Part shown: piece after piece, positions 7,060-14,428 of the stretch
How the letters are laid out: each line of letters starts with the position of its first letter
How positions within the stretch are numbered: the first letter of the stretch is position 1
Assembly (NCBI GenBank): GCA_965363355.1
Contig: CBDTTM010000026.1
Location: forward strand, 1-19,807
Reading direction: 5' to 3'
DNA length: 19,807 nucleotides
Origin: CBDTTM01 sp965363355
GTDB lineage: Bacteria > Bacillota > Negativicutes > Selenomonadales > Selenomonadaceae
The notes under the pieces: generated by a model
What the model saw: only the letters and a program-made list of their open reading frames with translations
What the model was told of the DNA's origin: nothing
Databases searched by the model: none
Position numbers and translations under genes: made by a program

Positions 7060-9006
7060 ATGGCAAACACAATCAGACTCACCGTGGCACAGGCACTGGT
7101 GAAGTTTCTAAATAATCAGTATATAGAATTTGATGGCCGTCAAAATCGCATGTTCAAAGGGATATTTACCATTTTTGGACATGGTAATGTAATCGGTCTA
7201 GGACAGGCACTTGAGGAAGATCCAGGAGAACTCATCGTCCATCAAGGTCGAAATGAACAAGGTATGGCGCATGCCGCTATGGGATATGCGAAACAAAAAA
7301 GGCGCAAGCAAATCTACGCGTGTACCTCTTCGGTAGGACCTGGTGCCGCGAATATGGTGACGGCAGCGGCGACGGCAACGGCGAACTGCATTCCGGTTCT
7401 TTTCCTGCCGGGCGATGTCTATGCTACACGTCAACCAGATCCTGTTTTGCAGCAGATGGAACAACCAAGCAATCTATCCATCAGCACCAATGATGCATTT
7501 AAAGCCGTCAGCAAATACTGGGACCGCGTAACGCGTCCGGAAATCCTGATGTCGGCTTGCATCAATGCGATGAGAGTTCTTACCGATCCAGCGGATACGG
7601 GAGCGGTTACGATTGCCCTGCCACAGGACGTTGAAGGTGAAGCGTATGACTATCCACAGTATTTCTTCCAAAAGAGAGTCCATCGCATTGAGCGTCGCCC
7701 GGCGACCAAACCGATGATTGATGATGCGGTCGGCATCATTACCCGCAAAAAGAAGCCAATTCTCATTTTTGGTGGTGGCGTTAAATATTCAGAAGCTACG
7801 GAAACCTTCAAAAAATTTGCAGAAAAATACAATATTCCGTTTGGTGAGACACAGGCTGGACGTGGCGGCATCGTTTGGAACCATCCTTTAAACCTCGGTG
7901 GTATCGGCGAAACAGGTGGCTTAGCAGCTAATATCATCGCTAAAGAAGCCGATCTTGTCATCGGTATCGGCACGCGTTACACCGATTTTACGACTTCTTC
8001 GAAATGGCTTTATCAAAATCCAGAAGTGGAATATCTCAATATAAATGTTTCTGAATTCCATGCGTATAAAATGGATGCAGTCAAAGTAGTGGCAGATGCC
8101 AAAGAAGCTCTTGAGTCAATTGATGCAATGCTTTCAAGAACCGGCTGGAAATCTTCTTATACAACTGAAATCAAAGATGCCAAGGCAAAATACGATGCAG
8201 AAATCGATCGTGTTTATAGCGTAGAATACACCGGCGAAGACTTTGTCCCAGAAATTGATGATAGCCTAAATCGTGAAGAGGTCTTTGCTGAGTTCCAAAA
8301 ACTCACGAATTCTTGTCTCACACAGTCAAGAGCATTGGGTGTATTGAATGAATGCTTGGATGATTCTGCTATTGTCGTCGGTGCATCTGGGAGCTTGCCA
8401 GGTGATCTGCAGAGAGCTTGGCGCGTTAAAGGCGAGAATACGTATCATGTCGAATATGGCTTTTCTTGCATGGGATATGAAGTAAATGCCGCTCTTGGCG
8501 TAAAAATGGCAGAACCAGATAAAGAAGTCTATTCTTTCCTTGGGGATGGCTCATATATGATGCTCCATTCCGAATTGCCAACGTCCATTCAGGAAAAGAA
8601 AAAAATAAATATCATTTTATTTGATAATATGACCTTTGGCTGCATCAATAATTTGCAGATTGAACATGGTCAAGGCAGCTTTGGTACAGAATTCCGCTTT
8701 AGAAATGAGCAAACAGGCAAGTTAGATGGTGGTTTCGTTCCCGTTGACTTTGCCATGAATGCAGCATCTTATGGCTGCAAGACTTATACGGTAAAAACGA
8801 TTGAAGAACTCAAAGCGGCGCTTGCTGATGCCAAGAAGCAAACCGTATCGACACTGATCGATATCAAGGTCTTGCCAAAAACCATGGTGCATAAATATGG
8901 ATCTTGGTGGCGCGTTGGTGTGGCAGAAGTTTCCAAGAGCCCTAAAATCCAGGATGTATATAAAAACGTCATTGTTCCTCATTTGAAGGAAGCCAGAAAA
9001 TATTAA
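7060..9006 (+). CDS. iolD: 3D-(3,5/4)-trihydroxycyclohexane-1,2-dione hydrolase
   Basis: The product has 648 residues, the expected size for this thiamine diphosphate (TPP) enzyme, which opens the ring of trihydroxycyclohexane-dione to 5-deoxy-glucuronate. The pyrimidine-binding domain has the catalytic glutamate Glu66 in GRNEQGMAHAAMGYA. A middle Rossmann-like domain (about 190-360) contains ILIFGGGVKYS and GIGTRYTDF. The C-terminal pyrophosphate-binding domain has LGDGSYMM (GDG 495-497) and Asn523 in FDNMTFG, together forming the GDG-Nx-N motif that binds Mg and TPP. ATG 7060 is preferred to GTG 7051, because AGGGTGA (7047-7053) is a suitable distance from the ATG. IolE makes its substrate and IolB takes its product. 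Confidence 0.95.
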   Translation: MANTIRLTVAQALVKFLNNQYIEFDGRQNRMFKGIFTIFGHGNVIGLGQALEEDPGELIVHQGRNEQGMAHAAMGYAKQKRRKQIYACTSSVGPGAANMVTAAATATANCIPVLFLPGDVYATRQPDPVLQQMEQPSNLSISTNDAFKAVSKYWDRVTRPEILMSACINAMRVLTDPADTGAVTIALPQDVEGEAYDYPQYFFQKRVHRIERRPATKPMIDDAVGIITRKKKPILIFGGGVKYSEATETFKKFAEKYNIPFGETQAGRGGIVWNHPLNLGGIGETGGLAANIIAKEADLVIGIGTRYTDFTTSSKWLYQNPEVEYLNINVSEFHAYKMDAVKVVADAKEALESIDAMLSRTGWKSSYTTEIKDAKAKYDAEIDRVYSVEYTGEDFVPEIDDSLNREEVFAEFQKLTNSCLTQSRALGVLNECLDDSAIVVGASGSLPGDLQRAWRVKGENTYHVEYGFSCMGYEVNAALGVKMAEPDKEVYSFLGDGSYMMLHSELPTSIQEKKKINIILFDNMTFGCINNLQIEHGQGSFGTEFRFRNEQTGKLDGGFVPVDFAMNAASYGCKTYTVKTIEELKAALADAKKQTVSTLIDIKVLPKTMVHKYGSWWRVGVAEVSKSPKIQDVYKNVIVPHLKEARKY

Positions 9007-9010
9007 TATA

Positions 9011-9094
9011 ATCTCTAAGATCCATGTGGCACAGCGTAGATTATTCCGCGATTACAGTACGGAATAATCTTGCGGCGCCGCACATCTTTAAGAT
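9011..9094 (+). repeat. 84-bp structured inverted-repeat element after iolD
   Basis: Nested arms fold this spacer on itself. The outer arms are ATCTCTAAGAT (9011-9021) and ATCTTTAAGAT (9084-9094), which pair at 9 of 11 positions and are also near-identical direct repeats. Next TGTGGC (9025-9030) pairs with GCCGCA (9077-9082) using one G-U. The inner stem is a perfect 11 bp, AGATTATTCCG (9038-9048) with CGGAATAATCT (9060-9070), around an 11-base loop. TGCGGCGCCGCA (9071-9082) is itself a perfect palindrome. No T-run follows, so it is not a standard terminator. It may be an mRNA 3' stabiliser or processing site, or a small mobile repeat. The rest of the 260-bp gap (9007-9266) holds the possible operator at 9125 and no gene. 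Confidence 0.55.
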
Positions 9095-9124
9095 AGGTAG
9101 CTCATGTTCAAAAGGAATAGACTG

Positions 9125-9146
9125 AATACTAAAAAAATACAAAAGA
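9125..9146 (+). promoter_or_regulatory. Possible second IolR-type site upstream of iolT
   Basis: AATACTAAAAA (9125-9135) and AATACAAAAGA (9136-9146) are abutting direct repeats that agree at 9 of 11 positions. They fit the recalled IolR consensus at 8 and 9 of 11. The 11-bp period equals that of the array at 3061-3104. No clear promoter accompanies it, so the call is weak. Confidence 0.25.
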
Positions 9147-9266
9147 ATTGCCGAATTTACGGCAAATAGAATGATTTTCCAAATGAGAAGATCGGTTCAG
9201 TCAATTCTTCCGGTTACTATTCACACAATGCCTGTTGGGGGGCAAAATTGATGAGGGGGAAATAGT

Positions 9267-10688
9267 ATGGAACAGAAAACACCTAAGCAGTTTTTAAAGA
9301 GAGTCACGGTTATATCGACATTTGGTGGTTTACTTTTTGGTTATGATACGGGGGTTGTCAATGGAGCGCTTGCTTTTATGGCTCGTCCGGATCAGCTCAA
9401 TCTCACGCCTTTTTTGGAAGGCTTGGTCGCTAGTGGTTTGTTATTTGGTGCGGCAATCGGCTCATTTGCCGGTGGGCGCATATCCGATCTCAAGGGGCGC
9501 CGAAAGATGCTCCTAGCGTTGGCTGTCATTTTCTTTTTTGCCGCAATTGGCTGCTCGTTGGCACCTACCGCGCAAATTCTGATTGCTTGCCGTTTTGTCT
9601 TGGGGATTGCGGTTGGCGGTGCATCTGTCACGGTACCAGCATATCTGGCAGAAATGTCTCCAGCGGAAAATCGCGGACGAATGGTCACACAAAACGAGTT
9701 GATGATCGTAACTGGCCAATTATGTGCTTTTGTACTTAATGCAATCATGGGTGTAGCTTTTGGTGAAACCGCGCATATTTGGCGTTACATGCTGGTATTA
9801 GCTTCGTTGCCAGCTATCGTTCTTTGGTTTGGGATGCTCGCAATGCCAGAAAGCCCGAGATGGCTCGTCATGCATGGCAAAATCGGTGAAGCGCTGACCG
9901 TTCTCAAACAGGCCAGAGATGAAGGCCGCGCTATCGCCGAACTCAACGAAATCCAAGACAACATTGCTCAAGAAAGTGGTATGCAAAAAGCAACGGTTAA
10001 AGACCTTACGGTTCCATGGGTTCGTCGTATTGTACTCATTGCCATGGGGGTTGCCATTTGTCAGCAGATTTCCGGCGTCAATTCGATCATGTATTATGGC
10101 ACGCAGATTCTGCAAAAATCTGGTTTTAGCACCGAGGCTGCACTTATCGGCAACATTGCCAATGGAGTAATTTCAGTTGGTGCTACATTCTTTGGTATAT
10201 GGATGATGGGTCGACATGGCCGCCGCCCGCTTCTTATGACTGGCCAGATTGGGACAATTGCTTGTCTTTGTGCTATTGGAGTTTTCTCGAATCTTTTGGC
10301 AGGAACAGCAGCTTTACCGTTTGTGGTACTCTCTTTGACTGTTTCATTTTTGTTCTTCCAACAGGGCTTTTTATCACCAATCACTTGGTTGATGTTATCA
10401 GAATTGTTCCCGCTGCGTTTGCGCGGCATGGGGATGGGATTTACTGTCCTTTGTTTGTGGTTGACGAATTTTGCGGTAGGGCTTAGCTTCCCGGTTATGA
10501 TGGATGGTTTTGGTTTGTCTGTGACCTTCTTCATTTTTGCTGGAATCGGATTGCTTGGCTTGCTCTTTGCTTATAAATGTGTACCAGAAACAAGAGGCCG
10601 CTCGCTCGAACAAATCGAAAAAGATTTCCGCAATTATGGAAAAAAAGAAGTGAACGCTAGTACTGTTACAGCAAAAATAGCGGAATAA
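9267..10688 (+). CDS. iolT: Major facilitator myo-inositol:H+ symporter
   Basis: The product has 473 residues, the same length as I recall for B. subtilis IolT, and is a sugar-porter MFS protein with 12 likely membrane helices. Family marks are GGLLFGYDTGVVNGAL (20-35), the loop 2-3 motif GGRISDLKGRRK (69-80), RGRMVTQNELMIVTGQ (136-151), PESPRWLV (194-201) and the C-terminal PETRGRSLEQIE. The stretch MARPDQLNLTPF after helix 1 and the TQNELMIVTGQ segment are nearly the same as in IolT, which is why I name it rather than calling a generic sugar porter. It imports inositol across the inner membrane. The start ATG has GAGGGGGA upstream (9253-9260). It lies 260 bp after iolD, behind the structured element, and may be cotranscribed or have its own promoter. 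Confidence 0.9.
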   Translation: MEQKTPKQFLKRVTVISTFGGLLFGYDTGVVNGALAFMARPDQLNLTPFLEGLVASGLLFGAAIGSFAGGRISDLKGRRKMLLALAVIFFFAAIGCSLAPTAQILIACRFVLGIAVGGASVTVPAYLAEMSPAENRGRMVTQNELMIVTGQLCAFVLNAIMGVAFGETAHIWRYMLVLASLPAIVLWFGMLAMPESPRWLVMHGKIGEALTVLKQARDEGRAIAELNEIQDNIAQESGMQKATVKDLTVPWVRRIVLIAMGVAICQQISGVNSIMYYGTQILQKSGFSTEAALIGNIANGVISVGATFFGIWMMGRHGRRPLLMTGQIGTIACLCAIGVFSNLLAGTAALPFVVLSLTVSFLFFQQGFLSPITWLMLSELFPLRLRGMGMGFTVLCLWLTNFAVGLSFPVMMDGFGLSVTFFIFAGIGLLGLLFAYKCVPETRGRSLEQIEKDFRNYGKKEVNASTVTAKIAE

Positions 10689-10935
10689 GGCTGTGCCGTC
10701 GAATTTTCGGGGGATATTCGGCGTGGATAAAATAAAGAAGAGCTGTTGAGGCACGATGGGGGGAGAAAATACCCCAAAGGTTTTTGATGGAATATAGGCA
10801 AGGCTTCATGGGTTGGATATTTACAAGTAACGTTTTTAGTGAAGCCAGGCTCTCTTCAAAAAGACAGTAAAAAGTTGTCTTGTAAAAAGACTATAAATAA
10901 TTAACAAATAAGCGTAAACCTTGGAGGTTAAAAAA
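10689..10935. other. Spacer between iolT and iolE with alternative hairpins
   Basis: No gene is seen in these 247 bases. GGCTTCA (10802-10808) can pair with TGAAGCC (10840-10846). Further on, AAGACA (10861-10866) can pair with TGTCTT (10876-10881), or GTCTT (10877-10881) can pair instead with AAGAC (10887-10891); these two hairpins exclude each other. None has a proper T-run. No good -35/-10 pair was found, so iolE may depend on read-through from upstream. Confidence 0.3.
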
Positions 10936-11823
10936 ATGGCAAAAATAACATTAGGAATTGCACCGATTGCGTGGACAAATGATGATATGCCGGATCTTGG
11001 CAAAGAAAACACATTTGAACAGTGTGTAAGCGAAATGGCATTAGCTGGTTTTTCCGGTTGTGAGGTAGGTGGCAAATATCCAAGAGACATTGCTGTGCTG
11101 AAAAAAGCATTGAAGCTTCGTAGTATGTCGATAGCAAGTGCTTGGTTCAGTTCATTTTTGACGACGAAGCCATATCAGGAAACGGCCGATGAATTCATTG
11201 TTCATCGCGATTTTCTACATGCTATGGGCGCAAAGGTAGTCGTTGTGGCAGAGCAAGGACATAGCGTTCAGGGGATGCTCGATACACCAGTGTTTGCGGG
11301 CAAACCTTATTTTACGAATGAAGAATGGGAAAAATTAGCAGAAGGTCTCAATGCGCTTGGTCGCCTCGCAGAGGAAAAAGGCATGAAGGTCGTTTACCAT
11401 CATCACATGGGAACTGGCGTACAGACAGAAGCTGAAATCGATAAATTGATGGAAATGACAGACCCTAAGCTCGTGTATTTACTGCTCGATACTGGTCATC
11501 TCGTATGTTCTGGGGAAGACTATGTCGGTATACTCAAAAAATACTTACCGAGAATCAAGCACATTCATCTCAAAGATGTTCGGAAAAGCATGGTAGAAAA
11601 AGTGAAAGCGGAAGATATGAGCTTTTTGGATGGAGTCAGAGCGGGCATGTTCACAGTTCCTGGTGATGGAGATATTGATTTTGCTCCGGTTTTTGCTACA
11701 GTCGATCAAAGTGATTATGAAGGATGGTATATCGTCGAAGCTGAACAAGATCCGGCGAAAGCCAATCCGCTTGAATATGCGCAGATTGCTAGAGAATATA
11801 TATTAAAAGAAGCTAAAATTTAA
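10936..11823 (+). CDS. iolE: Myo-inosose-2 dehydratase
   Basis: The product has 295 residues (family about 297) and has the xylose isomerase-like TIM-barrel fold. IolE dehydrates 2-keto-myo-inositol to the trihydroxycyclohexane-dione used by IolD. The opening GIAPIAWTNDDMPDLG (7-22) is diagnostic of IolE. Candidate metal and active-site residues include Asp185 and His188 in LLDTGHL, His211 in HIHLKD, and Glu270 in YIVEAEQDP; the stretch YHHHMGTGVQT (154-164) is also typical. ATG 10936 has TTGGAGGT just upstream; the TTG at 10921 lies inside that site and is rejected. It is followed 27 bp later by a terminator, and looks like the last catabolic gene of the main run. Confidence 0.94.
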   Translation: MAKITLGIAPIAWTNDDMPDLGKENTFEQCVSEMALAGFSGCEVGGKYPRDIAVLKKALKLRSMSIASAWFSSFLTTKPYQETADEFIVHRDFLHAMGAKVVVVAEQGHSVQGMLDTPVFAGKPYFTNEEWEKLAEGLNALGRLAEEKGMKVVYHHHMGTGVQTEAEIDKLMEMTDPKLVYLLLDTGHLVCSGEDYVGILKKYLPRIKHIHLKDVRKSMVEKVKAEDMSFLDGVRAGMFTVPGDGDIDFAPVFATVDQSDYEGWYIVEAEQDPAKANPLEYAQIAREYILKEAKI

Positions 11824-11850
11824 ATTTTACGTTAAAATTTTGTCAATGAG

Positions 11851-11903
11851 AAAGGACCGCTGCAAAATAAAGAGCTTTTATTATTTTTGCAACGGTCTTT
11901 TTG
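11851..11903 (+). terminator. Intrinsic terminator after iolE
   Basis: AAAGGACCGCTGCAAAATAA (11851-11870) pairs with TTATTTTTGCAACGGTCTTT (11881-11900) with one bulge and a C-A mismatch, around a 10-base loop, and the right arm ends in T5. It lies inside an apparent 5' extension of the next reading frame, which argues for the later start at 11927. Confidence 0.75.
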
Positions 11904-11926
11904 TGGATAAACAGGGGTGGATTTTC

Positions 11927-13342
11927 ATGGGAATAATGATGATTGTCATAAGTTTGGTCTTATTGATGTTTTTTGCATATAGAGGATATTCTATTATCTT
12001 TATCGCACCAATTTTTGCCGTTGTGGCAGCTGTCGGCAGCGGGTATGATTCTATGCCAGTCTACAGTGAAATTTATATGACAAAGGCGGCTGAATACATA
12101 AAGACATATTATCCGGTATTCTTGCTGGGAGCTGTATTTGCTAAAATCATGGAGGAGGGCGGGCTGGCGGCGGCAGTAGCCGAAAAAATCGTAGCTGCGC
12201 TTGGCAAGGAAAAGGCAGTTTTGGCTGTTTTGCTTGGCTGTGGCATACTGACGTATGGCGGCCTAAGTGTATTTGTTGTGGCGTTTGTCATGTATCCGTT
12301 TTCTGCTATTTTATTTAAAGAAGCGGATATTCCCAAAAGGCTTCTTCCCGCCTTGCTTTGGATGGGTATTTTCACTTATAGCATGGTCGCGTTGCCGGGA
12401 ACGCCACAGATACAGAACATCATTCCGACGTCTTTTTTTGGCACAACGACCTGGGCGGGAATCGGCCTTGGTCTTAGCGGAGCGATTCTTTATTTTGTGA
12501 TAGCTTGGGCATGGATAAGCTATCGTCACAAAAAGCTCCATGCTAAAGGAGAAGGCTATGGTCAGCATCATTTACAGGAACCGGAAGAGTCGAAGGAAGC
12601 TTTGCCTGATTGGAAGATATCCGCGATTCCTTTGGTCATGGTCATTCTTATTAATCTTATTGTCAGCAATCCATTTCATTGGAGTTGGGGTTATCAATGG
12701 GCAGCAAATAGTCTAGAAGCTATCATGCCGCTCAAGCTCAGTTTGATGGCGGCCAGCGTCGAAAAAGTACAGGCAATCTGGTCTATTAATGTGGCACTTA
12801 TTTTGAGTTCCCTGGCAGCTGCCTGGATTGGGCGGAAGCGTTTGGGCAGTAAAGGCGGTGTTGTCCATCCAATCAACAGTGGCGCCATTGGTTCTACGAG
12901 TGCGATTTTGAACGTCGCTTCTGGCTATGCTTTTGGCTGCGTCATTGCAGCGCTGCCAGCCTTTGCCATCATCAAAGAAGCTCTTTTGGGCCTGAGCATC
13001 GGCAATGGGCCATTGCTGTCGGCAATCATCACGACCAATATCATGACGGGCGTAACTGGATCTTCTTCTGGTGGGATGACCATCGCCTTGGGGATGCTTG
13101 GGCAAGAATGGCTTACATGGGCGCAGCAGATCGGCATGTCTCCGGAAGTATTGCATCGCATTGTTTGTCTCGCATCTGAATGTATCGATACGGTACCGCA
13201 GGCTGGAGCCCTTGTTACATTGATGGCAGTATGCGGTTTGACGCATCGCGAATCCTATTATGATGTGGTCGTTTTGACGATCTTAAAGACAACGGTTGTT
13301 TTTATTTGTTTGGGTCTCTATACTTTGTTTGGTTTGGTATAA
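11927..13342 (+). CDS. GntP-like / ion-transporter superfamily permease
   Basis: The product has 471 residues and a dozen or so hydrophobic segments, with a charged cytoplasmic-type loop at about 205-230 (YRHKKLHAKGEGYG...EPEESKE). I place it in the GntP/citrate-type ion transporter superfamily from its overall build and the stretches LPGTPQIQNIIPTSFFG and TGVTGSSSGGMTIALGMLG; this is recognition of style, and the substrate is unknown. ATG 11927 follows AGGGGTGG (11912-11919). An in-frame start at 11840 is rejected because it would translate the terminator hairpin. It comes after the iolE terminator and 37 bp before an EamA gene, so these two transporters form their own unit. Uptake of an organic acid or export of a fermentation acid such as 3-hydroxypropionate are both possible. 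Confidence 0.8.
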   Translation: MGIMMIVISLVLLMFFAYRGYSIIFIAPIFAVVAAVGSGYDSMPVYSEIYMTKAAEYIKTYYPVFLLGAVFAKIMEEGGLAAAVAEKIVAALGKEKAVLAVLLGCGILTYGGLSVFVVAFVMYPFSAILFKEADIPKRLLPALLWMGIFTYSMVALPGTPQIQNIIPTSFFGTTTWAGIGLGLSGAILYFVIAWAWISYRHKKLHAKGEGYGQHHLQEPEESKEALPDWKISAIPLVMVILINLIVSNPFHWSWGYQWAANSLEAIMPLKLSLMAASVEKVQAIWSINVALILSSLAAAWIGRKRLGSKGGVVHPINSGAIGSTSAILNVASGYAFGCVIAALPAFAIIKEALLGLSIGNGPLLSAIITTNIMTGVTGSSSGGMTIALGMLGQEWLTWAQQIGMSPEVLHRIVCLASECIDTVPQAGALVTLMAVCGLTHRESYYDVVVLTILKTTVVFICLGLYTLFGLV

Positions 13343-13379
13343 AGATCATTTTCTGGGAACGGAAAATGAGGTGCATGAA

Positions 13380-14261
13380 ATGACAGACGAGAAAAAAACA
13401 TATATTTTATTGACCTTGACGACAATCATCTGGGGTATACAGCCGCTTTGCGCGAAGCTTTTAGTTGCAGAGTGGTCACCCGTTGCGCTGACGTATATTC
13501 GGTATTTTTTCATCAGTGCGATTCTTTTTGCAATGCTTTATTGGCGGCGTGACAAGGGGCTTTTTCCGCCAAGAGATTGCTGGATTTTGTTGATTGGAAT
13601 GGGCATTAGTGGAATTGCCGGCAATAGCATTGCTCAATTTACTGGGCTGAAATATTCAACGGTTACCAATTGCACGCTTATTTCAGCGACCTCTCCGGCA
13701 GTTACGGCTTTTTTATCGGCCCTATTTATTAGAGAACGACTTAGTCTTTTGTCTTGGCTAGGAATTTTGGTTTCTTTTTCGGGGGTCATGTTGATTGTCA
13801 GCCATGGAATATTTGGCACCATTATGACAATCGACTTCAATCTAGGCGATCTATTGTTTTTTGTCTGTCAGATTTTTTGGTCCATTTATTCTTTACTGGG
13901 GCTCAAAGCGATGAAAAAGCTTTCGGCAATAGCCGCTACCGCATGGGCTGGGTTGTTTGGCGCTATTTTTACGCTGCTTTTCGGTCTGTTTTCAGGTCAG
14001 GCTGCGCTAACAGAATTGACCGCAATTTCGTGGCTGGCGTTTTGTTATATGGTGTTTTTTGGTGGCGTGATGGCAATGATTTTTTGGAATATTGGCGTGA
14101 AAAACACTGGACCGAGCTTGACGGCAGTCTTCCAAAACATCACGCCTGTTGTCGGGATGCTGGGCGGGTGGTTTTTCTTTGATGAATCGATAGGCTGGCT
14201 TGAGCTTATAGGTGCTCTGACCATTTTTTCAGGTGTTTATCTGACGACATATGGCCGATAG
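13380..14261 (+). CDS. EamA/DMT-family membrane transporter
   Basis: The product has 293 residues with ten likely membrane helices and the two-repeat EamA (RhaT/YdcZ-like drug/metabolite transporter) layout. TIIWGIQPLCAKLL near residue 17 and LVSFSGVMLIVSHGIFG mark the first repeat; the second ends with FQNITPVVGMLGGWFFFDESIGWLELIGALTIFSGVYL. Members mostly export small metabolites. ATG 13380 has GAGGTG at 13368-13373; the track's earlier start overlaps the preceding permease and has no site. It is probably cotranscribed with that permease and is closed by a terminator. The substrate cannot be told. Confidence 0.85.
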   Translation: MTDEKKTYILLTLTTIIWGIQPLCAKLLVAEWSPVALTYIRYFFISAILFAMLYWRRDKGLFPPRDCWILLIGMGISGIAGNSIAQFTGLKYSTVTNCTLISATSPAVTAFLSALFIRERLSLLSWLGILVSFSGVMLIVSHGIFGTIMTIDFNLGDLLFFVCQIFWSIYSLLGLKAMKKLSAIAATAWAGLFGAIFTLLFGLFSGQAALTELTAISWLAFCYMVFFGGVMAMIFWNIGVKNTGPSLTAVFQNITPVVGMLGGWFFFDESIGWLELIGALTIFSGVYLTTYGR

Positions 14262-14298
14262 TGATTTACTAGAGTTTAAAGATAAGAATTATTTAAAA

Positions 14299-14335
14299 AG
14301 AAGGCTGCGGCAGGAGTTATTTGCTGCGGCTTTTT
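14299..14335 (+). terminator. Intrinsic terminator after the EamA gene (G-U rich)
   Basis: In RNA, AAGGCUGCGGCAG (14301-14313) pairs with UUUGCUGCGGCUU (about 14320-14332) through several G-U pairs, around a 6-base loop, with a U-run after it. In DNA the two GCTGCGGC copies are direct repeats rather than complements, so the hairpin works only in this orientation. Confidence 0.65.
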
Positions 14336-14366
14336 ACTTTTTCAGACTATGTTCGTTTGCTTTTTC

Positions 14367-14395
14367 TTGAAAGAAAGGGGGGATTGTTGTAAAAT
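14367..14395 (+). promoter_or_regulatory. Probable promoter of the araC-type gene
   Basis: TTGAAA (14367-14372) and TAAAAT (14390-14395) are 17 bp apart, each one or two bases off consensus. Transcription would start near 14402, giving a leader of about 27 bases. Confidence 0.6.
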
Positions 14396-14428
14396 CGATA
14401 CAGGATTTAGCGGTAGAGGAGCACGTAT

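Noticed and set aside
10757..10785. Possible terminator after iolT (TGGGG...CCCCA then a T5 run)
   Set aside because: The stem is only about 5 bp and the T-run is offset by several bases from it, too weak to call.
11840..11926. N-terminal extension of the second permease by 29 codons
   Set aside because: The extension encodes the terminator stem; a good ribosome site precedes ATG 11927 instead.
12713..13246. 177-codon minus-strand open frame opposite the second permease
   Set aside because: It is a shadow of the plus-strand membrane protein gene, rich in Arg, Cys and His without domain character.
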